Shown here piece by piece: positions 9,185 to 18,378 of a stretch of 64,000 bases of DNA. A program made the position numbers and the translations under genes. Under the pieces are notes generated by a model, which saw nothing but the letters and a program-made list of their open reading frames with translations, did not search any database and had not been told where the DNA came from. Each line of letters starts with the position of its first letter. The first letter of the stretch is position 1. Source of the stretch: Rhodobacterales bacterium (lineage in GTDB: Bacteria > Pseudomonadota > Alphaproteobacteria > Rhodobacterales > Rhodobacteraceae); assembly GCA_002746935.1 (NCBI GenBank), contig PDRW01000036.1, forward strand, positions 1-64,000, in the 5' to 3' direction.

Positions 9185-10840
9185 TCACAGCAGCAACCCA
9201 TAGTCCTGCCCGAGCATCACGCCCGCGTCAGTGAAGGCGAAATAGTCAACGCTTTCAGGCGCATGGACGGTTTCGGCGTCGAGACTCTGCTCCTCTTCGA
9301 CCGAAACGCCGAAGCCGTTTGCACCGCTGCCGTTGCCGCGCACCCAGGCGCTGTCGGCCCCGACAAGGCTTGAGAGCCCCGCGACCATCGCGCCACCCGC
9401 AAAACCCTGCCCGGGGACAACGTGGCTGCCCGCATCGGTGACCCCGCCGATATGGCCGGCGATCCAGTCAAAGCCGTCTGCATGGCCGCTGCCCGCCTCG
9501 ATCGCGAGCCAGCCGATGGTCTCGGTCACATGGCCGCCGCCGTTCAGCGCCTCTTCCTCCTGCATGGTCACGCGGAAACCGTCTTCGGTGGCGCCATCCT
9601 GCCGGGTGGTGACGAAATCGCCGCCATTGAAGCTCTGGACCTGGCTCAGAACCACCGGCGCGGTGTCGAAGTCTGCGGCGAAATTCACCGTCTCGAAGCC
9701 GGCGGATGACAGCATGCCGCTTTCCAGCCTGCCCGCTTCAAGGATCGTGCCATCGGACAGCACCCAGGTGCCGGCTTCGACCACGACATAGCTGACCGTC
9801 TCGCCGGTATGCGCCCCGTCGAGATAGCCGGGCTCCTGCAAGTGCAGGGTGAGGCTGTTGCCTTCGGCGTGGCTCACCCGCACATTCACCGGCTGGTGGC
9901 CGTTTTCGGTGGCCACAAAGGCGATCACCACGGGGGTGTTGAAAGCGTGGCCGAGGGTCACGACCGTCGCTTCCTGCGTCAGGGTGACGGTGCCGGTTTC
10001 AAGGACGGGCCTTGCCGCGGGCGGCACCCTTGTGCCGGACAGCGTGTCGGTTCCGGAAAAGGCGAAGTAGTCTGCGGTTTCGGCGGTGTGGCCGGTTTCG
10101 GCGTTGAGGCTCTGCTCCTCTTCGACCGAGACGGTGAAGCCATTTGCACCGCTGCCGCTGCCGCGCACCCAGGCGCTGTCGGCGCCATTGAAGGAAGACA
10201 GGGTGACGACGGCGTTTGCCCCGCCGGTCAGGGTCTGCGCGAGATCGACCGTGGTGCCCGCATCGGTGACGCCGCCGATATGGCCCGCGATCCAGTCAAC
10301 CCCGCCCGAATGGCCGCTGCCCGCCTCGATCGCCACCCAACCGATGGTCTCGGTCGCATGGCCGCCGCCGTTCAGCGCCTCTTCCTCCTGCATGGTCACG
10401 CGGAAGCCGTCTTCGGTGGCGCCATCCTGCCGGGTGGTGACGAAATCGCCGCCGTTGAAGCTCTGGACCTGGCTCAGAACCACCGGCGCGGTATCGAAGC
10501 CTGCGTTGAAACCCACCGTTTCGAACCCTTCGGACGACAGCGTGCCGCTCTCCAGAAGGCCCGCCTCAAACAGCGTGCCGTCCGGCAGTTTCCAGATGCC
10601 GGCCTCGACCACGAGGTAGTTGACCGTTTCCGGCGCGTGCGTCCCGTCGAGATAACCGGGTTCCTGCAAGTGCAGCGTAAGGGCGTTGCCCTGGGCGTGG
10701 CTTACCCGCACATTCACCGGTTGGGCGCCGTTTTCGGTGGCCACATAGGCGATCACCACCGGGTTTTCATAGCCGTGCCGGAGCGTGACCGTGGCCGCCT
10801 GATGGGTGAGCGTGAGCGTGCCGGTTTCGGCGAAGGCTTC
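9185..10840 (-). repeat. Tandem in-frame duplication of a 276-codon module
   Basis: Two direct copies, roughly 9185-10012 and 10013-10840, with a period of 828 bases. Over the 120 bases beginning at 9543 and 10371 I count only about three mismatches, all at synonymous positions. Elsewhere the copies differ more (for example the segment encoding IAFVATENGHQP against IAYVATENGAQP). Each module encodes strands ending in SVEEEQSLNAET or a close variant. Local gene conversion between copies would explain the patchy identity. Confidence 0.9.
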
Positions 10841-11785
10841 GGGGCCGTTGGCGGTGCCGACGGAAATCGAGACGGTGGCCGTATCGGTGGCGCCGTGACC
10901 GTCGGAGATTTCGTAGGTGAAGCTGTCGGTGCCGTTGAAACCGGCGTCCGGGGTGTAGCTGAACGCGCCGTCGCCATGCAGTTCCAGCGTTCCATGGGCG
11001 GTATCCGCGACCGGGGCGGTGTTGACCGTGAGGGTGTGGCCATCGGGGTCGCTGTCGGGGCCGTTGCCGTTGTCGGCCAGAACGTTGCCGGCAAGCGGTG
11101 TGCCTTCGCCGGTGGTGAACGCGTCGTCCTGCGCCTGCGGCGCCGCGTTCGCCCCGTTCGGGAACAGATCCAGATAGCTGTCGGTCAGCCAGCCGTAGCC
11201 GGTATCGGTATAGTGATGATCGTCGCGGAAAACTTCCGTGGCGGTGTAGCCGTCCACCTCGATCATGTCGTCGGGGTCGACCAGGTGGATGTGGTCATGG
11301 GTATTCGCCAGGTTCTCCTGCGCTTCGCGCACGTCGTCCCAGGCGGGTTGATAGTCTGCCGCGCCGATATGGGTGGACAGGGCGGAGATGACGAAATCGA
11401 ACCCATCGCCGAATTCTTCGGTGAGGCCCTGGTAAAGCTCGTGCAGGTTGGTTTCGTACTGGGGGCCGTAGGTCTGGCTGGTGGCGTCCTGTTCGCCCTG
11501 AAGCCAGAACACCCCGGCCAGGTACAGATCGGGGTTTGCCGCAAGCTCGGCGTTGATCGCATCCAGAAGCCCGCGATAAAGTTCGCCGGTGTCGGGGTTG
11601 CCGTCATCGAAGGGGTAGAAATCGGTGTATTCGAGCGACGGATAGAGCGAGCGGCCGACCTCCCCGAAAACCAGATCGTGTTCGCCGGCCCCACGGTCCG
11701 CCAGGGCGTCGGAAAACTCACCCGACTGCCCGAGAAAGACCGCGTTGCTCTGACCGGCAACAACGTGCAAAGCTGTTGTTCCCAA
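9185..11785 (-). CDS. SGNH/sialate O-acetylesterase-like protein with tandem C-terminal modules
   Basis: About 866 residues. The N-terminal 220 residues look like an SGNH hydrolase: block I nucleophile Ser13 in AGQSNA, WLQGEQDA, and the terminal RDDHHYTDTGYG with Asp/His. Then comes a tandem-95/cadherin-like domain (SDPDGHTLTVNT, GFNGTDSFTYEISDGHG). Last are two copies of a 276-residue module, nearly identical at the DNA level in places. No signal peptide is visible, so if exported it may use a type I system, but no RTX repeats are seen. I prefer the TTG at 11785, with AGGGGAGG 7 bases upstream, over a GTG at 11830. Substrate is unknown; surface glycan de-acetylation is an inference. Confidence 0.8.
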   Translation of the reverse strand: MGTTALHVVAGQSNAVFLGQSGEFSDALADRGAGEHDLVFGEVGRSLYPSLEYTDFYPFDDGNPDTGELYRGLLDAINAELAANPDLYLAGVFWLQGEQDATSQTYGPQYETNLHELYQGLTEEFGDGFDFVISALSTHIGAADYQPAWDDVREAQENLANTHDHIHLVDPDDMIEVDGYTATEVFRDDHHYTDTGYGWLTDSYLDLFPNGANAAPQAQDDAFTTGEGTPLAGNVLADNGNGPDSDPDGHTLTVNTAPVADTAHGTLELHGDGAFSYTPDAGFNGTDSFTYEISDGHGATDTATVSISVGTANGPEAFAETGTLTLTHQAATVTLRHGYENPVVIAYVATENGAQPVNVRVSHAQGNALTLHLQEPGYLDGTHAPETVNYLVVEAGIWKLPDGTLFEAGLLESGTLSSEGFETVGFNAGFDTAPVVLSQVQSFNGGDFVTTRQDGATEDGFRVTMQEEEALNGGGHATETIGWVAIEAGSGHSGGVDWIAGHIGGVTDAGTTVDLAQTLTGGANAVVTLSSFNGADSAWVRGSGSGANGFTVSVEEEQSLNAETGHTAETADYFAFSGTDTLSGTRVPPAARPVLETGTVTLTQEATVVTLGHAFNTPVVIAFVATENGHQPVNVRVSHAEGNSLTLHLQEPGYLDGAHTGETVSYVVVEAGTWVLSDGTILEAGRLESGMLSSAGFETVNFAADFDTAPVVLSQVQSFNGGDFVTTRQDGATEDGFRVTMQEEEALNGGGHVTETIGWLAIEAGSGHADGFDWIAGHIGGVTDAGSHVVPGQGFAGGAMVAGLSSLVGADSAWVRGNGSGANGFGVSVEEEQSLDAETVHAPESVDYFAFTDAGVMLGQDYGLLL

Positions 11786-12229
11786 GAAATCGCCTCCCCT
11801 CAAGACCGCCCGCGGGGCGCGGGCTACCACAAACGGCGCAAGGCGCCGGAACCCCGGGGGCTATTGGCAGCCGGGGCAGAGCGGCGCAACAGTTTTGGCC
11901 CTCCTGCGCCGGACCGGCGGGAAAAACACCGTTACCGCAGGATATTGTTTCCAAAAATGCTTCAATACCCCTCGTGTTGGCAGATTGTTTCTGTTTTGTT
12001 GAGGTCGAGCCCGTGCAGCCCCCCGTGCAGACCCATATGTCGCGGGCCGGAAAAAGTGGCAAATGGCCTTGACGCCCCGTCCCCGTCGGCGGAAGCTCAG
12101 CCCGCACAGGGGGCCGGAGCCACGGTCGGGGAGGGCCGGGGCAGGGCGCAGAGCGGCGAGGGTTTCGTTTGCTGCTGCGACCGGTTCCGGGCGCGCATCT
12201 GCAACGCGCAAAACAGGGAGGACTTCCAG
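11786..12229. promoter_or_regulatory. Divergent intergenic region between the SGNH gene and ugpB
   Basis: About 440 bases between divergent genes. An AT-rich patch at 11935-12005 is the likely promoter area; it contains a weak dyad TATTG/CAATA with a 15-base spacer at about 11942-11966. I find no recognisable Pho box (CTGTCAT repeats), which would be expected if the downstream importer were phosphate-controlled. No small gene is supported. Confidence 0.4.
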
Positions 12230-13543
12230 ATGGGCCATTTCAAAGCAACTCTTGCCGCTGCCGTGTCGCTCGCGGGGCTTGCTGCCCCGGGTTTCGCCGG
12301 GACCGAGATCGAGTTCTGGCACGCTTTCACCGGGCGGCTTGGCGAGCTGGTCGACGCGCAGGTTGCGGAGTTCAACGCCAGCCAGCCGGATTACACCGTG
12401 GTGGCCAGCTACAAGGGCAATTATTCCGAGACCCTGAACGCCGGTATTGCCGCGTTCCGCGCTGGTGAACAGCCCGACATTCTGATGGTGTTCGAGGTCG
12501 GCACCGCCACGATGATGGCAGCCTCCGGGGCGATCAAACCGGTCTACGAGGTGATGGCCGAGGCCGGCGCCGACTGGAACCCCGACGATTACATCGGCGC
12601 GGTAAAGGGCTATTACACCACCAACGATGGCAAGATGCTGTCGCTGCCGTTCAATTCCTCGACCCCGGTGCTCTGGGTCAACCGCGATGCGCTTGATGCC
12701 GCCGGGATCGCGCCGGATGCGCCGCTGACCACCTGGCAGGAGGTCGGTGCCGTGCTCGACGACCTCAAGGCCGCGGGCCACGAATGCCCGATGACCACCG
12801 CCTGGCAAAGCTGGGTCCATCTCGAGAACCTCTCCGCCTATCACGATGTGCCGCTTGCCACGAAAGGCAACGGTTTCGAAGGGCTCGACACCGAGCTTGC
12901 GCTGAACGGCCCGGTGCAGGTGCAGCACATTGCGCAGATGGGCGAATGGGCGAAGGACGGCAAGTTCATCTACACCGGGCGCCGCAACGAGGGTGGCGCC
13001 AATTTCCGCGCCGGTGAATGTGCCTTCTTCACCGAAAGCTCCGCCGGCTACGCGGGCATCAGGACGGAGGCCGAGTTCGCCTTCGAGGTGCATCCGCTGC
13101 CCTATTGGGATGGCGTGGAAGGTGCCCCGCAGAACACCATCATCGGCGGGGCCTCGCTCTGGGTCATGGCCGGGCAGACGGAGGAGGAATACAAGGGCGT
13201 CGCCGCCTTCCTCAACTTCCTGTCCTCGCCCGAGATCCAGGCCAGATGGCACCAGGACACCGGCTATCTGCCGATCACCGTTCCCGCCGCCGGGCTGACC
13301 CGCGAACAGGGCTTCTACGCGGCCAACCCGGGCACCGACATCGCCGTCATCCAGATGACCGCAAGGGCGCCCACGGCCAATTCCAAGGGCCTGCGTCTCG
13401 GCTCCTTCGACCAGATCCGCGCGATCATCGACGAAGAGCTGGAAGCGGTCTGGGCCGGTGACAAGTCGGCTCAGGACGCGCTCGACAGCGCCGTCGCGCG
13501 CGGCAACGCGCTGCTGCGCCGTTTCGAGCAGGCCAACCGGTAA
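12230..13543 (+). CDS. ugpB: ABC transporter substrate-binding protein, UgpB type
   Basis: Periplasmic binding protein for sn-glycerol-3-phosphate or a related ligand. It has 437 residues with an N-terminal signal peptide (residues 1-23) and the family stretches EIEFWHAFTGRLGELVD and LPFNSSTPVLWVNRDAL. Near the end it has the conserved AFLNFLSSPEIQARWHQDTGYLPIT. AGGGAGGA precedes the ATG. It heads a four-gene importer operon followed by sugar-metabolism genes. The similarity to UgpB is strong, but a PfkB kinase and a transaldolase downstream leave open that the ligand is a sugar or polyol. Confidence 0.9.
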   Translation: MGHFKATLAAAVSLAGLAAPGFAGTEIEFWHAFTGRLGELVDAQVAEFNASQPDYTVVASYKGNYSETLNAGIAAFRAGEQPDILMVFEVGTATMMAASGAIKPVYEVMAEAGADWNPDDYIGAVKGYYTTNDGKMLSLPFNSSTPVLWVNRDALDAAGIAPDAPLTTWQEVGAVLDDLKAAGHECPMTTAWQSWVHLENLSAYHDVPLATKGNGFEGLDTELALNGPVQVQHIAQMGEWAKDGKFIYTGRRNEGGANFRAGECAFFTESSAGYAGIRTEAEFAFEVHPLPYWDGVEGAPQNTIIGGASLWVMAGQTEEEYKGVAAFLNFLSSPEIQARWHQDTGYLPITVPAAGLTREQGFYAANPGTDIAVIQMTARAPTANSKGLRLGSFDQIRAIIDEELEAVWAGDKSAQDALDSAVARGNALLRRFEQANR

Positions 13544-13550
13544 CGCCACC

Positions 13551-13578
13551 GCGCCTCGCCTCCCGGCGGGGCGCGCTT
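13551..13578 (+). terminator. Intercistronic hairpin between ugpB and ugpA
   Basis: GCGCCTCGCC (13551-13560) pairs with GGCGGGGCGC (13565-13574) across a 4-base loop, with one mismatch, followed by a short GCTTTG. Hairpins at this position in importer operons usually stabilise the binding-protein message or reduce read-through, giving more binding protein than permease. The T tract is poor, so partial read-through is likely. Confidence 0.55.
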
Positions 13579-13585
13579 TGACCCC

Positions 13586-14467
13586 ATGGAAAAGCGTGTC
13601 ACCTTCAAGGGCATCTGGCTGCCGCTGCTGCTGATCCTGCCGCAGATGGTCATCACCGGTGTGTTCTTCTTCTACCCGGCGGGGCAGGCGATCTGGCAAT
13701 CGCTGTTCATCCCCGACCCGTTCGGGCTGTCGATGCAATGGGTGGGGCTGGGCAATTTCGAATTCCTGCTGTCCGACCCCTATTACCGCGCCTCCTTCGT
13801 CACCACCGCGGTCTTTTCGCTGCTGGTCACGGGCGTTGCGATGGGGCTGGCGCTCTACCTCGCGATCCTCGCCGACCGTCTGGTCAAGGGCTCGGGCGCC
13901 TACCGTACCCTGCTGATCTGGCCCTATGCCGTTGCCCCCGCCGTGGCCGGGGTGCTGTGGATGTTCATGTTCAACACCCGCGTCGGTGTGGTGACATGGT
14001 ATCTGGGCCTCCTGGGCTACGACTGGAACCACGTGCTCAACGAGGGCGAGGCGATGGGGCTGGTCGTCGTCGCCTCCGCCTGGGGGCGGGTGAGCTACAA
14101 CTTCCTGTTCTTCCTCGCCGGGCTGCAAGCGATCCCGAAAAGCGTGATCGAGGCCGCCGCCATCGACGGCGCCCATTTCTGGACCCGCATCCGCACCATC
14201 GTGCTGCCGCTGCTCTCGCCCACCACCTTCTTCCTCTTGGTGGTCAACATCGTCTACGCCTTCTTCGAGACCTTCGGGGTGATCCACACCATCACCGCCG
14301 GTGGCCCGCAACAGGCCACGACCATCCTTGTCTACAAGGTCTATGCCGACGGTTTCGTCGGGCAAGACCTCGGCTCTTCCGCGGCACAATCGGTGATCCT
14401 CTTGCTGATCGTCGGCGCGCTCACCGTGGTGCAGTTCAGATACATCGAGCGGAGGGTGCACTATTGA
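13586..14467 (+). CDS. ugpA: ABC transporter permease, UgpA type
   Basis: Inner-membrane permease of the glycerol-3-phosphate/sugar importer, 293 residues with six helices. The EAA loop that docks on the ATPase reads [25 protein letters not shown] (residues about 190-214). The start MEKRVTFKG is typical for UgpA of this group. It lies 42 bases after ugpB and overlaps ugpE by TTGA. Confidence 0.94.
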   Translation: MEKRVTFKGIWLPLLLILPQMVITGVFFFYPAGQAIWQSLFIPDPFGLSMQWVGLGNFEFLLSDPYYRASFVTTAVFSLLVTGVAMGLALYLAILADRLVKGSGAYRTLLIWPYAVAPAVAGVLWMFMFNTRVGVVTWYLGLLGYDWNHVLNEGEAMGLVVVASAWGRVSYNFLFFLAGLQAIPKSVIEAAAIDGAHFWTRIRTIVLPLLSPTTFFLLVVNIVYAFFETFGVIHTITAGGPQQATTILVYKVYADGFVGQDLGSSAAQSVILLLIVGALTVVQFRYIERRVHY

Positions 14468-15327
14468 GCAGACGTCCCCCCGCTTCCGGCATGGTCGAAT
14501 ACCGCGGCGCCGGTTACTGGCTGACCCATGCCGGGCTGATCGTTGGCGTGGCCTTCATCTTCTTCCCGATCTGGCTCGCCTTCGTCGCCTCCACCGTGAC
14601 CCAGCCGGAAATCGTCCACCCGCCGATGCCGCTCTGGCCCGGCGACCGATTGTGGGAAAACTACAGCGAAGCGCTGGTTTCGGGCATCAATGCCCCGGTG
14701 GCCAAGATGCTGCTGAATTCGCTGATCATGGCGCTGGGCATTGCGCTGGGCAAGATCGCGATCTCGCTGCTTTCGGCCTTCGCCATCGTCTATTTCCGCT
14801 TTCCCTTCCGCAAAGCCTTCTTCTGGCTGATCTTCATCACCCTGATGCTGCCGGTGGAAGTGCGGATCGTGCCGACCTACGAGGTGGTCGCCGGGTTCGG
14901 CATGCTCAACAGCTACGGCGGGCTGATCTTTCCGCTGATCGCCTCGGCCACGGCGACCTTCCTGTTCCGGCAATTCTTCATGACCGTGCCCGACGAACTC
15001 GCCGAAGCCGCCCGGGTTGACGGCGCCCGGCCGATGCGTTTCTTCCGGGACATCCTGCTGCCGATGAGCCGCACCAACATCGCCGCGCTCTTCGTCATCC
15101 TCTTCATCTACGGCTGGAACCAGTATCTCTGGCCGCTTCTCATCACCACCGACCCGGCGATGAACACCATCGTCATGGGCATCAGGCAGATGTTCCCCTC
15201 GGGCGACGACATTGCCGAATGGCCGGTGATCATGGCCACCTCCATCCTCGCGATGGTGCCGCCGGTGGTGGTGGTGGTGGGCATGCAGCGGCTGTTCATG
15301 CGCGGCCTTGTAGACAGCGAGAAATAA
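14464..15327 (+). CDS. ugpE: ABC transporter permease, UgpE type
   Basis: Second permease subunit, 287 residues with six helices and an EAA loop ([16 protein letters not shown], near residue 180) followed by [10 protein letters not shown] chose the TTG at 14464: it overlaps the ugpA stop as TTGA and has GGAGGG 7 bases upstream. An ATG nine codons downstream is the alternative. Partner of UgpA in the membrane channel. Confidence 0.93.
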   Translation: MSRRPPASGMVEYRGAGYWLTHAGLIVGVAFIFFPIWLAFVASTVTQPEIVHPPMPLWPGDRLWENYSEALVSGINAPVAKMLLNSLIMALGIALGKIAISLLSAFAIVYFRFPFRKAFFWLIFITLMLPVEVRIVPTYEVVAGFGMLNSYGGLIFPLIASATATFLFRQFFMTVPDELAEAARVDGARPMRFFRDILLPMSRTNIAALFVILFIYGWNQYLWPLLITTDPAMNTIVMGIRQMFPSGDDIAEWPVIMATSILAMVPPVVVVVGMQRLFMRGLVDSEK

Positions 15328-15330
15328 CCC

Positions 15331-16347
15331 ATGGCCACAGTCAGCCTTGAAAACATCAGGAAATCCTTCGGCAGGGTCGATGTGATCCACGGCGTCGACA
15401 TCGAGATCGAGGACGGCGAATTCATCGTCATCGTCGGCCCCTCCGGCTGTGGCAAGTCCACGCTGCTGCGCATGGTCGCGGGGCTGGAGACCGTGACCGC
15501 GGGCGAAGTGCGGATCGGCGGCGAACGTGTCAACGAGCGCGAACCGATGGACCGCGACATTGCGATGGTGTTCCAGAACTATGCGCTCTATCCGCACATG
15601 TCGGTGTATGACAACATGGCCTACGGGCTGAAGATCGCGAAGACGCCGAAGGACGAGATCGCCGCGCGGGTCGCCTCGGCGGCGAAGCTGCTCCAGCTCG
15701 AACCCTACCTCGGGCGCAAGCCCCGGGAGCTTTCCGGCGGCCAGCGCCAGCGGGTGGCGATGGGCCGCGCCATCGTGCGCAAACCGGCAGTGTTCCTGTT
15801 CGACGAGCCGCTGTCGAATCTCGATGCCAAGCTCAGGGTGCAGATGCGGCTGGAGATCAGGCAGCTTCAGCGCGAACTGGGTGTCACCGCGCTCTACGTC
15901 ACCCATGATCAGGTCGAGGCGATGACGCTGGCCGACCGGATGGTGGTGATGAACGGGGGCGTGGCCGACCAGATCGGTGCCCCGCTCGAGGTCTACGCCG
16001 ATCCGGCCACGGTCTTCGTCGCGGGGTTCATCGGCTCGCCGCCGACCAACTTCTTCGATGCCGGCCTGCTTGGCATCGGGGCCGGGCAGGCGAAGACGCT
16101 GGGGATCCGTCCCGAACATGTCTCGATCGGCGAGGACGGCGCGCGGGCGCGCGGCACCGTGCTCTATGCCGAAGCGCTGGGCGCGGAGACGCTGGTGCAT
16201 CTGCGGCTTGCCGATGGCGAAATGGCCACCGTGCGCCAGGACAGCACTCTTGCCGTGCCTGCCGAGCGCACGGAGGTGGGGCTCGTCTGGGAGGAGGCCC
16301 GCCAGATGCTGTTCGACGCGAAAGGCGCGCGGCTGCGCCAGGGCTGA
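15331..16347 (+). CDS. ugpC: ABC transporter ATP-binding protein, UgpC type
   Basis: ATPase of the importer, 338 residues. Walker A is GPSGCGKST (about residues 37-45), the Q loop is in [12 protein letters not shown], the signature is [14 protein letters not shown], Walker B is [16 protein letters not shown] and the switch His is in YVTHDQ. The C-terminal region from residue 235 carries the MalK-type regulatory domain ([14 protein letters not shown]). It begins 3 bases after ugpE, so it is tightly coupled. MalK/UgpC-type ATPases can be shared between importers. Confidence 0.94.
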   Translation: MATVSLENIRKSFGRVDVIHGVDIEIEDGEFIVIVGPSGCGKSTLLRMVAGLETVTAGEVRIGGERVNEREPMDRDIAMVFQNYALYPHMSVYDNMAYGLKIAKTPKDEIAARVASAAKLLQLEPYLGRKPRELSGGQRQRVAMGRAIVRKPAVFLFDEPLSNLDAKLRVQMRLEIRQLQRELGVTALYVTHDQVEAMTLADRMVVMNGGVADQIGAPLEVYADPATVFVAGFIGSPPTNFFDAGLLGIGAGQAKTLGIRPEHVSIGEDGARARGTVLYAEALGAETLVHLRLADGEMATVRQDSTLAVPAERTEVGLVWEEARQMLFDAKGARLRQG

Positions 16348-16433
16348 ACCGGCAGGGCCCGCAGCAAGACGGCAACCCAAACGGCGGCCGCGGGGGCTTT
16401 GCAATTGCCTGGCGCAGGCGTAGGACTGGCCCC

Positions 16434-17420
16434 ATGTCGAACACATCCTTGATTGCGGTCGGGGGCGAAAACCTGATCGACTATGTAAACCGCGAAGGTG
16501 TTGCGACGGCGCACCCGGGCGGCTCACCCTTCAATGTGGCCATGGCGCTCGGGCGGCAGGGTGCCGATGTTGCCTATATCTCGCCGGTTTCCACCGATGA
16601 ATGGGGCGAATTGCTGGCGCGGACGCTGACCGCCAGCGGCGTCAGGCTCACCGGACCCCGCCGGAGCGAACCCACCACCATGGCGCGGGTCACGGTCACG
16701 GGCGGCATTCCGGTCTATTCCTTCGAACGCGAGGGCACGGCGGAGCGGATGGTGTCGGAACGCGTCTTGCAGGCGGCCCTGCCGGAGGCCGCGGCGGCCA
16801 TTCACACCGGCTCGCTCACCCTGACCGGCGGGGCCGATGCCGATGCCTGGGAGGCCTTCCTCGCGAATGGCTACCGGGCAGGCCGGGTGGTGTCGCTCGA
16901 TCCGAATGTGCGGCTCTCGGTGGTGCGCGAGGTTGAGGCCTACCGTGACCGCATCCTGAGGATGAGCGCGCGCGCCCATGTGCTGAAGCTCTCCGATGAG
17001 GATCTGGAGGCGCTGCTGCCCGGGCGCGCGCAGAACGAGGCAATTGCCGCGCTGCGGGCGCAGAGCCCGGCGCGGGTCATCGTGCTGACGCTGGGCGCAC
17101 AGGGGGTGCGGGCCTGGCTTGGCGGGGAACAGGAAGAGATTGCGCTCGGAGCGGTTCCGGTAGCGCATCTCGCCGATACCGTCGGCGCCGGCGACACCTT
17201 CACCGCGACCCTGCTCATGGGGCTTGCCACTGCGGGGCTGCTGAGCCCGGAAGGACTCGGCCGGCTCGACCGCCCCGGGCTCGAAGCGATCCTCCGGCGC
17301 GCCGCCACCGCCGCGGCGCTCAACTGCACCCGCGAGGGCTGCGACCCTCCGACGCGCGCCGCGATCGACGCGTTTGGCAAGGCCGCAAAGCCTGCGAAGC
17401 CATTGTCCGGGGGGGCATGA
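16434..17420 (+). CDS. PfkB family carbohydrate kinase
   Basis: A 328-residue ribokinase-fold sugar kinase, likely fructokinase-like. Visible are the substrate-binding start GGENLIDYV, the glycine-rich PGGSPFNVAMALGRQG (residues 28-43) and the anion-hole/catalytic motif DTVGAGDTF (248-256) with catalytic base Asp254. The substrate cannot be deduced from sequence. It follows the importer by 86 bases and is followed 4 bases later by a transaldolase, so import, phosphorylation and carbon rearrangement of one sugar is a reasonable inference. Confidence 0.88.
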   Translation: MSNTSLIAVGGENLIDYVNREGVATAHPGGSPFNVAMALGRQGADVAYISPVSTDEWGELLARTLTASGVRLTGPRRSEPTTMARVTVTGGIPVYSFEREGTAERMVSERVLQAALPEAAAAIHTGSLTLTGGADADAWEAFLANGYRAGRVVSLDPNVRLSVVREVEAYRDRILRMSARAHVLKLSDEDLEALLPGRAQNEAIAALRAQSPARVIVLTLGAQGVRAWLGGEQEEIALGAVPVAHLADTVGAGDTFTATLLMGLATAGLLSPEGLGRLDRPGLEAILRRAATAAALNCTREGCDPPTRAAIDAFGKAAKPAKPLSGGA

Positions 17421-17424
17421 TCCG

Positions 17425-18090
17425 ATGATGGACCTCTATATCGACACCGCCGATGTGGCCGAATGGGACGCCCTGATGCCCACCGGCCTGTTCACCGGCA
17501 TCACCACCAATCCGCTGCTCGCCCACCGCGCCGGGCTCGACTACCCGCACATCGATTGGGACGGGCTCGCCGCCCGCGCCGCCGGGCTCGGGGCGAAGAC
17601 GTTTTTCGCTCAGGTCTTCGGGCCGCCGGAGAGCTACGCCGATTTCGCGGGCGCGCTGTTCGAGACGGGCCGCAAGGCAGGGATCGCCACCGTGGTGAAG
17701 GTACCGCTGACCGAAGCGGGGATCCGCGCGGTGCCGGGTCTCCGGGCGCAGGGGCCGGTGCTGCTCACCGCCTGTTACGACGCCAAGCAGATGTTTGTGG
17801 CCAACGCGCTGGGCGCGGACTACATTGCACCCTATTTCGGGCGGATGCTGGAACATGGCCACGACGCCTGGGGCGCGCTGGCCGAGATGCGGGCGATCGG
17901 CAGGGCGGCAGGGGCCGGAACCCGCATCCTCGTCGCCTCGATCCGCGATCCCGGGCAACTGGTGCGCCTGGGCGCCGCGGGGCAGGATTGTTTCACCCTC
18001 GCGCCGAAGGTGGCGCGCGCCCTGATGTTCGACCCGAACACGCTGGCGGCGGTGGAAGAGTTCGAGGCGGCGGCCCGGGGGAGGGGGTAG
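17425..18090 (+). CDS. Transaldolase family protein (small, Fsa/TalC type)
   Basis: A 221-residue TIM-barrel aldolase. It shows TTNPLL (27-32) after the first strand and the Schiff-base Lys92 in VVKVPLTEAG, with LTACYDAKQMFVANALGADYIAPYFGRM in the second half. The size matches the short subfamily that includes fructose-6-phosphate aldolase and TalC rather than the 320-residue TalB. Either transaldolase or fructose-6-phosphate aldolase activity is possible. Two adjacent ATGs (17425, 17428) follow a G-rich ribosome binding site. Likely in one unit with the PfkB kinase. Confidence 0.87.
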   Translation: MMDLYIDTADVAEWDALMPTGLFTGITTNPLLAHRAGLDYPHIDWDGLAARAAGLGAKTFFAQVFGPPESYADFAGALFETGRKAGIATVVKVPLTEAGIRAVPGLRAQGPVLLTACYDAKQMFVANALGADYIAPYFGRMLEHGHDAWGALAEMRAIGRAAGAGTRILVASIRDPGQLVRLGAAGQDCFTLAPKVARALMFDPNTLAAVEEFEAAARGRG

Positions 18091-18378
18091 GCGAACGGCG
18101 GGCCACAGGCTCCGCTTCAGGCTCCGCTTCGCGGCGCCGGCCCGCGCCGGCGTTGCCGTGCAAAACCCCGATCTGCCCTTGCCAGACAGGGGCAAACCCC
18201 GTATAGCCCCCCGAAGACGAGGCGGTAAACGTCCTGACATGAGCGGGCAGGGTCGGGCAACCGGCCCTCTTTGTTTTGGCGCTGGCCCGCGTGGCCCCGG
18301 CTTGTCGCACAACATATCCAAAGACCGGCGGAGACAACCGCCTGGCCCGAATAGCACTCTAAAGGAACCAGACACCGT

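Noticed and set aside
9809-12229. Plus-strand frame extending upstream of ugpB into the SGNH gene
   Set aside because: It is antisense to the SGNH gene; the signal peptide of UgpB and AGGGAGGA mark the true start at 12230.
11861-14461. Minus-strand open frame of 866 codons opposite ugpB and ugpA
   Set aside because: It is antisense to two clear transporter genes, rich in His, Asp, Arg and Gly as is typical of frame shadows in high-GC DNA, and has no family similarity.
14461-16527. Minus-strand open frame of 688 codons opposite ugpE and ugpC
   Set aside because: Shadow of two conserved genes, low-complexity composition, no start signal.
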